DNA of 64,000 nucleotides from Ianthella basta (taxonomy: Eukaryota; Porifera; Demospongiae; Verongiida; Ianthellidae), in contig OZ025870.1 in assembly GCA_964019415.1 (NCBI GenBank), forward strand, positions 3,191,908 to 3,255,907. Direction: 5' to 3'. Made by a program: the position numbers and the translations under genes. Shown here in pieces: positions 21,591-33,400 of the stretch. The notes under the pieces were generated by a model. That model did not search any database, had not been told where the DNA came from, and worked only from the letters and a program-made list of their open reading frames with translations. Position 1 is the stretch's first letter. Each line of letters starts with the position of its first letter.

Positions 21591-23459
21591 TTGGACACTT
21601 TGAAGCGGAAAGCAGCCCCTGGGAGTGATAGGCTAACGGCTGAAATAGTATGCAGTGATGTCCTGGTGGATTTTTGGTATAGCCTCTTCAGTTACTGCTG
21701 GAAGAATGGGATGGTTCCCTCGGAATGGCGAAGAAGCACCGTGGTCCTCATACCACAGAGGAGTAGAAGTGGGGTATGCAAGACAGAGGATTTCCGGGGC
21801 ATTTCATTACTGCCATTTGCTTATAAGGCGATGTGCAGTATTGCTCAGAATAGGTTGGTACATGTAGTTGAAGAAAGGAAGCTGGTGGCAGAGGAGCAGG
21901 GAGGGTTTAGAAAAGGAAGAGGGTGCAGAGATCAGTTAATGACGGCATTACTGGGGCAGGTGAAAGCAGTGACAAAGACAGGGATGTTTGCCACTTTTAT
22001 TAAGAAGGCATATGACAGGGTGGACGGAGGGAAGTTGTGGAGGTGTTTAGAGGGAATGGGGTTAGGAGGTCGCCTCTCAGCTTTCTTAAAGGCAGTTTAT
22101 GAGGATGCGAGTTGTGAAGTGAAGGTGGGAGAAGGACGAAGTGAACCTTTCAAAGTAACATGCGGGTTGAGACAGGGATGCATCCTTTCGCCACTGTTGT
22201 TCTCCTTGTATATCAATTCACTGATAACTAAGCAGAAAGAGGCAGGAGTGGGGGTGAAGTGCAGGGGTCAGCTAATCTCAGTGTTGTTGTATGCAGATGA
22301 CGCAGTGATTCTTACAGAGGATGAAAAATCTATTAAGCATGGGTTGAACGCATTAGTAGAATGGTGTAATGAATGGTCAGTTGAAGTGAATGTGGAAAAA
22401 TGCAGGGTAATGCATGTGAGAAGGACAGGTGTGAAAAGGACGGAGGAGAAGTTTGATGTTGGGGGTGAAGATATTGCGGTGGTGCAGGAGTACAAGCATC
22501 TTGGGTGTGTAATTGATGAGCACCTGCAAGGTACAAGAATGGTGGAGGAGAGAGAGAGAGGAAAGGCGGGAGCAAGAGCACTAAGTGACTGGCTCAGAAG
22601 GTGCAGGGCCACCATGGGGGAAGTGAGAGGAGCTACCTTTGTGAGGCTGATGGAATCTCTTGTTGAATCTGTGTTATTGTATCGGGCAGAGGTATGGGGT
22701 GGTAGAGCGCAACTCGGGCCAGTTGAAAATGTGCAGATGCAGGCGGCAAGAATCTTCTTAGTGGTGGGGAGACTACACCCTTTGGTCTCCTTGCAATTTG
22801 AGATGAACATGCTACCAATGAAATGGGTGGCAATGAAGAGAAGTATTGAGTTCTGGGTGCAGGTAATGAGGATGACTGATGGCAGGTTATTGAAAGTTGT
22901 GATGCTTGAAGCCTTGGAAGCAGGGTGTGAAGTGCAGTGGGTGAAAGAGCTGCAACAAAGTTTGGTGAGGTTCAAATGGAAGGGGTTAGATGCTGAGCCC
23001 GTGAGTGGGTTAACAATGAAAGAAGTAAAGCAGGTGTTGAAGGACATAGCATGGAGGGAAGTGAGAGAAGTATGGAGGGAAGCAGCTAGGGAATGGCCAA
23101 AGGTGCAAGTGATTGGGAGTTTAATGGATGCTGAATGCAGGGCGCGGTGTGTGGAGATTGAGTGTAAGATGCAAAGGAGGATGATGGTGAAACTGCGAGG
23201 GGCAACAGCAGAATTAAGGGTAGAAACTGGCAGATGGTGTGGGTTAAGTAGGGGCGAACGACTTAGTAAGAACTGTGACAATGGCGAAGTGGAAGATGTC
23301 AAGCACTTTGTGTGCCAGTGTGTATTTGTGGCAGAAGAGAGGAGAGAAATGGCAGGGCTGATGAATGAGATAGGGGTGGGATGGGAGAGCATGGAGGATG
23401 ACGAGACGGTGATATGGGTACTGGAGGAGGCATGCAGAGATGGAAGAGTGCGGAATTAA
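21591..23459 (+). pseudogene. LINE reverse transcriptase lacking its motif A Asp
   Basis: An open 622-codon stretch: PGSDRLTAEI, STVVLIPQ, FRGISLLPFAYK, EEQGGFRKGRGCRDQL, motif A as FATFIKKAYDRVD, motif B GLRQGCILSPLLFSLYIN, motif C LLYADDAVIL, then a C-terminal CKNC-like zinc region. Motif A normally reads FIDFKKAYD. Here two residues (the D and F between FI and KK) are gone, removing a catalytic Asp. The zinc region also has Ser where the second copy has Cys (LSKNCD versus LCKNCD). Confidence 0.85.
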
Positions 23460-23744
23460 GGTGCTACAGAGGGTGTGGCAGAAAAGGACAAGCTGCCCTT
23501 AAAGAACTATGCCCATTGTGATTCTTTTGACACTGTTACATTCAATTATATTATAGTGCTGCATGGGGCTGACATCCTAGTGTTTGTATTATACAACACG
23601 GTGCACTTAAATAATGATATAATGTAATAATATAATATAATATACCAACATTGACATATTTACTTGATCACTCCATGTTAAAGTCTATACTTATTGTAGA
23701 TTTTTACTTAATGATGCTATATTTGATATGCAGTTGAAGGATGG

Positions 23745-24180
23745 TTTATACTAGGATAGCTCATCCCTAGGGATAGACTAAACTGGCATAGATCCCATTG
23801 CCATGGTAACGGGCCTCTAAACGATGGTTTTAAATCTCTGAGAAGCATTCCAACTCCTTCGTGCATGATTCTAAATCCCATAATTGTATGTTGCGCGCAG
23901 AGCACGGGGGTTTATAAATTCCATATAACCATCTGTGGGAACTCTGCGAGGGCAATTATCATTGTAGTATGACGACATTCACGCGTACATCGTCAAGAAG
24001 AGAGAGATAGACAAAATGATTGGGTAGGCGAATGGACTTGGATCTATATTACTTAAATGGCGACCAATTGGTGTCTCTACGCGATTTAGACCACTCAGCA
24101 CTCAGGCGCTTTGCGCCCCCGAGCTTCATGCTCTAAATCGCATAGACACCTCCTGGTCGCCATTTAATTATTACATAGAC
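23745..24180. repeat. Dispersed repeat with long hairpin (copy 1)
   Basis: Starts near CCCATTGCCATGGTAACGGG and ends in a hairpin with arms 24053-24090 and 24132-24167 (36-38 nt, few mismatches). A diverged copy in the same orientation is at 48510-49035, and a short fragment is at about 34510-34560. Probably a non-autonomous element. Confidence 0.6.
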
Positions 24181-24711
24181 TATCCCCCCAGGAGGATAAA
24201 ATATACCGAAGGGGGGTAAGATGTCCTAGGATATGCTAGTCCTGGGGATAAAGTATCCTATTTTATTTTATCTGGGGGGATAAAATAATGGGGGGATGGA
24301 ATGAACCATGACACCAGTGTGAGGCCGTGTGGTAATTTACAGTGAAGACGGGCTGAAGTCAGGCTGTGGCCGGGCTGAGGTTCAGCTGTGACCAATGAGG
24401 TGCCAATGAGGACCGGTGAGGGGCCGATGAGGTGTGAGGCGGGCCAATGTCAAGACAGTGAGAAGTTGGGCAGGCCAGTGTGGGATGGTTGAAGACCCAG
24501 GCGGTGGGCGATGGAAGAAGGTGGAGGGTTGAGGGATCGTGACAATGACTGCTGCTCTTCCGCTGCTCTGGGGTAGGCTCTCAACTGGGTCACCAATATA
24601 GCGTCGGATGTCGCACGGGATCATTGACGATCTAACACTATTAAAAGATTGAAGCTAAATACAGGTCTACACAGAGAACATGAACAACAAGGCAAGAGTC
24701 AACGTTTGGTT

Positions 24712-24798
24712 CCCTAGCTAACCGCTCCACAGGGTGGTTGTGTGGATGTGATATCACTCGTGTTGTATCCCGTGTTGCTGACGACACACTGCTACAGA
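24712..24798 (+). repeat. Right member of the about 86-bp direct repeat
   Basis: Same orientation as 14838-14925. The text between 24318 and 24711 resembles 14926-15541 in composition, which supports one element interrupted by the Ginger insertion. Confidence 0.6.
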
Positions 24799-26710
24799 TT
24801 GTCCATACACTTACTGCATCTATTATCTAGCATTTACGTAGATGGATGGTCTAGCAAATCAGATTGGGATGGCTGACAGCCACTGATAAGTACTGGCTAG
24901 CAAAACCTGAAGAGCTAGCTGGAATGATGATGTTAGAACGGGCAAACAGCCACAATTGTGAGCAATAAAGGGGAAAAGGTACATAGTGCACATGCTCATA
25001 AATCAGTTGACCTACTTTCTGGTTCCTGGTGAACATAAGCAGCTGCTTCATCCATCATCTAAGCAAGAGGAAATGGCAAAGATTGTACTACAGTCAGCTC
25101 ACTGCATTGTTAAGATTTAGGAAGTGTAGATAATAGTGCTCTGGGTGGACCACTATTGACAGCCAAAAGTAGTCCGGGGGGGGGGGGGGGGGGGGGTTTA
25201 GCCAGGGCTCGTTTTGCATGACATACCTTCATATATTCGTCCTAACAGGTCAATTTGGAACAGAGTCTAGCTAGCACCAAAGGGAAGAACAAACACTCCT
25301 CTGTAATTTCATGTGCATGATGCTGTTGATGAAATATTGTTTCACAAAGAAATACAGCTGCTAACAAAGCCACTAAAACAGCAGAAAGCATTGATGTGGC
25401 TTTGGCGGAAACAGAGAGAAACAGAGAGGCATGACGCTGTCCACATTTACATGTTTTTGTGGGAGCACTTGTTCAAACCCTTCCCTAGGGACCAGGTCTG
25501 CCAATGTCCTTGTGAATTTCTCAAAATGGCTTACGGTGTCATGTTGCATCACACAAACTGGACGTTTTGCTCATATGGTTCAATTAATACGGGACAATAA
25601 GGCTTGTTCCCATCCTCAGGTACATGTCTAGCTGCCATATATGACGGTTTCAAGAACCCTATCAGATCATGTGCATATCACATGACAACACACATGTAGC
25701 CAAGGCAACATAGGAATTGACAATTTTAGGAGTTGACCTTGTTAATGTATATTACAACAGACAAGTCCAATGCGCGTAGTTTATATAGCTGTAAGAACAG
25801 TACAGGTATGAATAGTGCAAGGGTAAACTGGGCATATTGTAATGAGGCACCACAGTTTGCTGAGTGACCAAAACAGGACATAATATGATGTTCCTGTGAC
25901 GTAGCTGTGTAAGACATTCACAGCATTGGCAAGCTCCAAGGTGGAGTCAATTATTGCAGTACAATTGGCAGAGGACTTCCCTTCATAACATGCTAGTCTT
26001 CAAAGCTCCACACACATCAATACTCCGCAGGATCTCCAATCAGATATGCAGACTGTATCTTTTCTAAGATTTTGTACACTTTGAGCAGCAACCTTATTGT
26101 CAGATTGGGTCAGGTTAGACATGTCACTATTAGCCCTCTGACTGTAGTCCCCTTTATCGGACTCTTTAAGCTCATGATTCCTTCCGCTTCAGTCAATAAT
26201 GGTGATTAGTGGCATAATGAACAAGATAGCCAACAATTATAAATATTTGGTAAATCACCGGAGTTGTGGATATAAGATTAGAGATTGTTGTGTCACTAAC
26301 AGAAATGTAAATCAATCACTGCCTTTGGTGTGAACAGGAGTGCTATCCAACTAACACATCAGTTGTCAAGAGTAGGGCAATTATCATGATGAGGATTATG
26401 TGAATGGCAGGATTGGAGATCGAACCAAAGAGCTTACAGGCACATAACACTTCCTGCCGTGAATGAGCAGTAGCAAGTGTGACTGCAGAACGCCCATGAC
26501 AGCTCATTAGAGACCACAAAAAGGAATTGCAATACGTCACTCTTCATCATAATTGAGAGGTCAACCACAAAGTACAGTATTGATGTAGGTGACAAATAAT
26601 TGGAAGGGCAAAATGAGAATACATACTGTACAGTGGTACAGTATTAGATGAAGAATACATTTAAAACTGCTTATGCACCTGAAAGAGGCACACATCCATT
26701 CACACTGTAC
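24799..26710. other. No gene recognised; expected site of the missing 3' exon of copy B
   Basis: Holds a run of about 20 G (25176-25197) and an uncharacterised plus-strand ORF at 25313-25600 with no recognisable motif. A terminal exon for copy B should lie in or beyond this stretch, but I could not find sequence shared with the left end of the window. Confidence 0.4.
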
Positions 26711-27002
26711 CTTCGCAGGCAATCCCACTCCAGTGGTGTATCTGTATCTGACTCTTCCTGGTCTGTACTCCTCTGTCTCCCTCACAGTGGTCATCTCTGG
26801 AGACTGATGTAGGAGCCACTGCTTACAGGACTCCTCCTCCTCCTCTTGGACACTGTCTGCCAGCCAACGCTGGTGGTAGTGGGCGAATTCATGGAGTCGT
26901 AAGGTACTGACAGCCTGCATAGACAGTGTAACAACTGACAGTCAGAAGCTCAACTACTAATGCTAGTATTATTAATATAATATACCTTTGATGCACCACA
27001 TA

Positions 27003-27074
<72 letters not shown>

Positions 27075-27458
27075 CGCGCATGCACACACACACACCTGTC
27101 TGCCTCTCTCCAGGGCCCCTCTCCGGTACATCCACTCTGTGCCACTGACTGCCTTTATTAGGTTGGACTTGGAGTCACTGATAAACTCCACCTTTCCCTC
27201 ATTCTGAATGTCAACTTTGCTCTCTGCCAGCTCCATGGTGGAGGATGGAGGGAGGGCTACTTCAACACTCTTGTCTGAGACCTTTAGCCACCAGCGGTGT
27301 CTGCAAGCCCTACAGAACAGGACAAACACATCGCACTCACATCATACTCATACAGTGTAAGTATAACAAAGACTAAGCACAATGTCTCATACAGCAGTGA
27401 TCTGTTAATACAACACATACCTCTTTAATGTCAGCCGAGAATCACTGTCAGTATCACC
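26711..27458 (-). CDS. Copy B exons 13-15: unrecognised C-terminus
   Basis: Exons 27458-27421, 27309-27096 and 26914-26711. CRHRWWLKVSD, GTEWMYRRGALER, YHQRWLADSVQEE and YRPGRVRYRYTTGVGLPA are shared with copy A. The donor of exon 14 (27095) is formed by the (GT)n strand of a microsatellite. Confidence 0.7.
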
Positions 27459-30400
27459 CTATTTGAATATAATAGAGTGCATCATAATTAACACACAACG
27501 TATTTCCAGGGATGCTATTAAAACAGTACTTCCAGCAGATACATTTACACTCTTACACAATGCAGAACGTTGGATAAAGTAAGCCAATTAAATGCATCAG
27601 ATGAAGCAATATGCCACAGAACCAGATAATCAGTGATTGATGGATGTGTCTATGGGAACTGGAGGCAGAGCAATGCATTACCTAATAGTGCATAAAAATT
27701 CCTTTAAAATCAAAAGGGATTTAAGAATGGCCAGTAGAGAAAGCATAGAAACAAGCAACAGTAACTCAACACCATGATGAACCACATTGCCATGAAGTTC
27801 GCTATGCATTCCTAATTTCCTTGTACAGCTAGCTACATGGGCCCAAATGTCTAGCTAGCTAGTCCCATGTAGCTACAAGGAAATGACGCTACCCCTTCCT
27901 TAAATTTGCTGAAGGTGGTACAGAGCATCTAGCACAGTTATGCCACATTAGATGAAGTGGCTGCCGTGTACCATACAGTATACCAGCGCAACAAAATGGC
28001 AGCAATGGGGTATTTTAATACACGGGGAAGACAAATTTCTTGCCCGCTCCAGCGCTGTACTTATTAGATTGCCACTGGCGCTCAGTTCCTAGTCCTTGAC
28101 TTAGGTACGTAAGTCCTCGTACACGACTTGGGTCTGTAGGTGCCCAGTGTCGTGTGCTAGGAGCACGCAAAAATTCTGTGGGAAGAATAAGAATAACATG
28201 AAAAGAACAAATGGAGTACGAGCAGCCTATGACGTTTTTCTCATACGTGAACTCCAGGTTGCCATTGGGTGCGTTGCCCACTTCAATACATCCAAAGAAG
28301 CCTATCCATGGCCTTTAAGTGTTCTTTGTCACCGCCGTTTGGATAGTTTCGCCGAAGTGCGCTAATACATTAAGATAGGAGACGCCATTTTTAACTGGGC
28401 ACATTCCTGAATAGACGTCACGAGTGTCACGTCTGATAAATGCATTCTATAATTATACAGGCCAGTTAGAAATAGTCAAATATAGATTCAGTGAAGCTGT
28501 CAGCATTAATTATTCAGTGATGCGTGACTCTTCCAGTGTTAGCACACACCTGGTGCCAGGAAATATCAATGATATCTTCAGGCTTATGTAGGTATGCAAT
28601 GGCTTGCAAAAGAATTTCATGCAAGGAGCATTAATGTAAAGTATAGGTTCAACTACTAAATGTGCCCAAATTTTGCAAGACATATTTTCATGAATATAGC
28701 AAATTAGAGGATACTACTAGCAGGAAAGCCGGCTGGCCCCAACAGAATGTGATGTCACATTCTTGTGGCGGAATGAAATATTGTAAGTTGTCAAGGGCTG
28801 CAAGAGGCGTCAATGGTGTCTCGGCCCGCAGAAAAAAAGGAAGTGCGTTCTTCAGCTGCAGGGCAGCTAGGTGAACGGCACCAATCTAAGCTCATGTCCC
28901 CACCACTCCCTTAATTGGCATGGCTCGTATCAAGTCCGCCAATGACCGGTAAAAATTGACCAGTCCTTCCGTTGATAATTTTAAAATGGCATGTCAGCCC
29001 ACCAAAACAAATGGACATCTCTCTCTTCAACTGCAAGGCAGCTAGGTGAATGGCACCCCTCTAAGAGCATGCCCACCCAGTCTCTCAACTGGCATGGAGC
29101 GTATCGAGCTGCTTCCCTGCAAGGTGCCAATTTATAATGTCTGAACGAACAAACATCTAGCACATTATTAGTAAGATTCATGAAAATAAACAAAAAATTC
29201 CCTTACTGTCATTACACATTAGGGGAATACAAAGGCTTCGCAAAATTGTGAATATCCTCAGACAAGGGGTAACTGAAAAATATAAGTCCCGCAAACATTT
29301 ATACGCATATAGCTCACTTCTATGCCTTCCCCCAACCTTACCTTTCTCTCCAGTTGTGGGTAGTTGTCTTTGAGGAATTCTGTAATGTCCTTTCGTTCCA
29401 GCCTGTGAGCAATGTCCAGGCAATTCTCACCATTCCCATCCTTGTCAAGCACTCTGTCTCCAAACATGGGACAGAGGTACTGCAGGACAGGTAGGTGGCC
29501 TCTGTACGCTGCCAAGTGGAGGGCATTCCGGGAGTTCTGGAGGAGTTGGGGGGGAGGGGGGGTGATAACACATAACTGTGCCAGCTTGATCAAGCATGTG
29601 TGTGCAAGTATGCATGGTTACATAGTAGTCCTTTCTATATTTGTACCTTGGTTGTGTGGAAGATATCTCCATCATACTGTCCAGCTAGCTTTCTGACCAA
29701 TTCAATGAACCCTTTTTCTGCTGCTATTAACAGAGGGGTCCTGCCACCCTGCACAGCAAAGTCAAATCACAGCACTCTACTTTTTGGTGAACAAACAGTG
29801 TTGTAAAACTCAGGTCACAGCTTCTACCTTCAGTATTATTTAGCCTTTCAACTTGCTCATCACATACATTGACACTTGATTCCTCATTTAAACCCTATTT
29901 GCACTTCTTGTTTCTACCTCCTGCGTAAGCTTTCAATCCTCATCATCCCTTCCCAATTGAACTCATATCCTCATCCCCAGTTCATTGTACGGTACCTCTG
30001 TAAACGTATCACTATACTTACCTTGTCTTCTACATTCACAATTTGCTTCACCAGGCGCTGCACCACAGGCTGACTGCCCACTGATGCAGCTTGCAGCATT
30101 GTGTTTGCAACAGGGTCTGAGGTTGACAGGCTCTATGTAGAAAAACACATGTAAAATAGTGCAAGTAAATAAAAATGTAAATGCACAGTGACACAGTACA
30201 AGTTTGAACAGAAAGGAGAATGGTGTGGGTGCAAAACAAACAAAGCATACTAAAGAAGGCGTCTCTCTAAATCAAAGACCTTGGAACGAAATAAGGAATG
30301 CAGAATTTCATTCAAAATGGCAGATCATAAGTTGCATACAGTGGCTTCAAAGATGAATTTAAAGCTGATACAATTATAGAATTTTGAACAAACTGGGTGA

Positions 30401-33400
30401 AATGGACACATACACAATTGTATCTTGATGGTTCACCCAGAAATCGCCAGACTTCAAATGCTTCTTGCAGTTGACATCAAGAAACATGAAATAATGGAAA
30501 ACTATTGCTTTAAGATAATTAGCCGGAAATAAACAGGCCTTAAAGCAGCATACTAGCGTCATCATGACTCACTGGAAAGAAATCATATGACACACCTGGT
30601 GTCAATGTTAAAGCCTTAAACTCACAGCTGGGGCAACAAGAGTTCAGTGCTACAGAAACTTGATGCAATGAAAGTGGTGCACATAGTTGACACTACCAAG
30701 TGCTTGTCACTCTCAAGGCAGAGAGAATAGTCACTCTTGGAAGGAAGGCAGGGTGATCGTTATTTGTTATTCGATATCTACTTTATGATTTGTAGTCTGG
30801 AAGCGATAGGTGGGTGAACAGTCAAAATAGGATCATCAAATTCATCAAATTCACCCAGTTTTATTCAAAATTCTATATGCAGAAATTTCAAATTCACCAG
30901 CCATTCTGTGCAACATATGAACTGCCATTTCAAATGAAATTCGTATTCTGTATTTTGCTCTGGGCCTGCAATTAAGAGAGACCCTGGATTTTATTTACTA
31001 ACCTGAGTGATCACCTCCATGTCGTGGTCGTATTTCTCAGTCTGCTGAATAAGCTTCTTCCACAGGACACTATCCTCACCAGCTAGTTCATTCACTACAG
31101 GCTGGACTGCAGGTTCTGGGGGAGGTGGCGGTGGATGGGTTGTGGTGGAAAGAGGTGGGTGTGGAATAGGAGGTGGATCCACCTGTAGTGAGGAAAGTTG
31201 GGATCACACACAGCAAAACAGAGTACAGTGCCTTAAATCGACCAACTTCCTCACCTGTGCCCTCATTACCGGCAGCAATCTTTCTTCTAGGCTAGTCATC
31301 TCTTGGTGGACATGGTCTACCTCCTCTCGACTGGCCTTCAGCTTGTTCTGCAAGGCTGTGTTGCCATGAATCAGCTCCCACCTCTTGTTCTCAGATACTT
31401 TTAATTCATCCTCCAACTTCTGAACACGGGACAGTAGCTCAGTCACTATGTCTTCTGCCTGGTGCTTGGCTTCCTCTTCCTCTTTTACCTTTAGAATACA
31501 TACAATATATGACTATATATTTTGTGCAGAATATTCAGCTGAAGAGGAATAAGGATCACGAAGCACATCATCTTCAGCTCTACCCTTTGTACACCATAAC
31601 TTACGGGTGCAGTGAGAGGCTGCTCATCCACTGATTCTTGGCTTGCATCCAATGGATTGGCTTCAGCTCCGACATTGCCTGATTGAGGAAATCACAACTG
31701 AAATAGTTCAGTAGCAGCACATGGCAGGAGTCACTGTAGATCATTTAAGATTAATAAACTAAAAGGTAGGTAGGGACAGATACAGGCACATTCTTGTGTA
31801 CAAACCGTGTGATTTCCACTGCTGGGCAATCCTTCTGGTACCAAGCGGACGACCAGATAAAGGTTCCTGTACAGGGAACACAACAATTATTAATCAGTCA
31901 ATGTGAGTCCAAGAATGCTGGATCGAAACTAGCACCAGAAAGTTGACATTTTACCCAAGACTCTATCCTGCTGACCAATGACATCAGTATAATTATACAG
32001 TGAACAAGGCAGGAAATAATATACACAGGATGTACAGGACTATGTAGTATGCATTGCCAAAGGTATCCAATGTAAAATACGGTACAAATGTGGTGCAATG
32101 GTCATATGCACATGGATACTGCCAGCAATGACACACTGCTACACACCTTGGTGCCTGGGTCCACCAAACAGTGCATTTGATATGGGAGGATCTGCATGAA
32201 ATAAAGGCGTTAAAACACATTAATATCCATTTCAATAAAGCTAACAAGGCTGAAATTTGCAAATTCTAGTCTTTAGAACATAAATAAGATTGCAATATTA
32301 TGCTGCAGATGCAGGAGTCCTCGCTGGTAGTGCACACATGTCAAATCCACATTCCAAAGCCTCACCTCTGTCTTTTGCAAAAGATCAGCAGTGAAGGACT
32401 TGCTTGCCCTGAGCAGTGTCAAGAGGCAGCTGACAGAGGGCTTAAAGGTGAACCCTGAGATGGCCACCTCTATGACGTCTAGCTCCAGGAGTATCCAAAT
32501 GGTCTCCAAGTGAGTGCAGCGCTGCATTATAACATATGTGAACCCATTGGGAATGCAGAAGGTGACAGTTGTGCTTTTACGTTCCACTGCTTCAATGCAG
32601 TTAATATTGTCTGCGGGGATGCCAAAGGTTTGGCTGAGGATACGAACTTGGAGATGGTGGCAATCTTCACAAGTGAACTCAGCGAGAGATTTTGATGAAG
32701 TAATTTCCAGTGGAACAAGTTCACCCTCTGCGACTACCTGTCTTCCTTCATCCTTGTTCTCAGATTCCTTCTTCTTGGTGATATCATCTTTCAACAGCGT
32801 GGCTTTCTCATAAATAGCCAGATGAAGATTGTAGTGTGAAAGGATGGCTTCGGCAACTTCCCGTTCACGAGCCTTAGAGGGGATTGCATCGATAGCTTGT
32901 TGCAGGAAACATGTATTACCCCATTTAGCTTCGATTGACATTCGGCCGAGGAGTGTGCTGACTGATTCTGCAGACTCAACATCGCTTCGTTCCACTTGTT
33001 CTTCATCTTCATGAAGGCCCAGCTGAAGGTATATATTGGCTGCCGTTTTCACAGCAACCAGGTGGGGCTCCAGCAGTCGGATAATGCGGGAAAGAGCATT
33101 GGCATAGAACAGTCGAATTGCTCGATCAGATTTAGCATGCACACACTTCATGTCTTGCTTCTCTAGGTCCATTCTCATCTTCATGTATTCATCCATTGTC
33201 TTCTTCTCGGCAGGGCAAGAAGGGGTGTCTACTGAACTTGCAGATGATCTAGATCGCTTTCTCTTCAACACTACATGAAAAATACAAGGGAAGTGTCTTA
33301 TGGACATGCAGACCATGAATACAGCGGCCGTAAGGGCATATATGAAAGGGTGTCATGCACCACTAAAAATGATACATCTAGTGCCATCAGTGCGAGAACA

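Larger units (their letters stand above)
18840..23645 (+). mobile_element. LINE (non-LTR retrotransposon), CR1/L2-like, inactive
   Basis: ORF1 with PHD finger, AP-type endonuclease, reverse transcriptase and an AT-rich tail (near 23610-23645). Inserted in the Ginger element downstream of its PHD finger. Disrupted by several frameshifts and by loss of an RT active-site residue. A 5'-truncated relative lies at 35121-36545. Confidence 0.85.
15546..24313 (+). mobile_element. Ginger-type DNA transposon (degraded, with nested insertions)
   Basis: Left end TGTCACAGTTTATAGTATCC and right end (reverse complement) TGTCATGGTTCATTCCATCC form imperfect terminal inverted repeats starting TGTNR. CCAG is duplicated at both sides (15542-15545, 24314-24317). 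Inside on the plus strand: integrase, GPY/F module, C48-like protease and PHD finger. These ends, a 4-bp duplication and this domain set are the Ginger pattern. A LINE occupies about 18840-23645 and a dispersed repeat 23745-24180. Stops and frameshifts show it is inactive. Confidence 0.75.

Noticed and set aside
22268-23392. 374-codon minus-strand ORF
   Set aside because: Antisense shadow of the LINE reverse transcriptase; Ser/Thr/His-rich with no domain.
25313-25600. 95-codon plus-strand ORF as a gene
   Set aside because: No motif, no splice context, no paralogue in the other unit.
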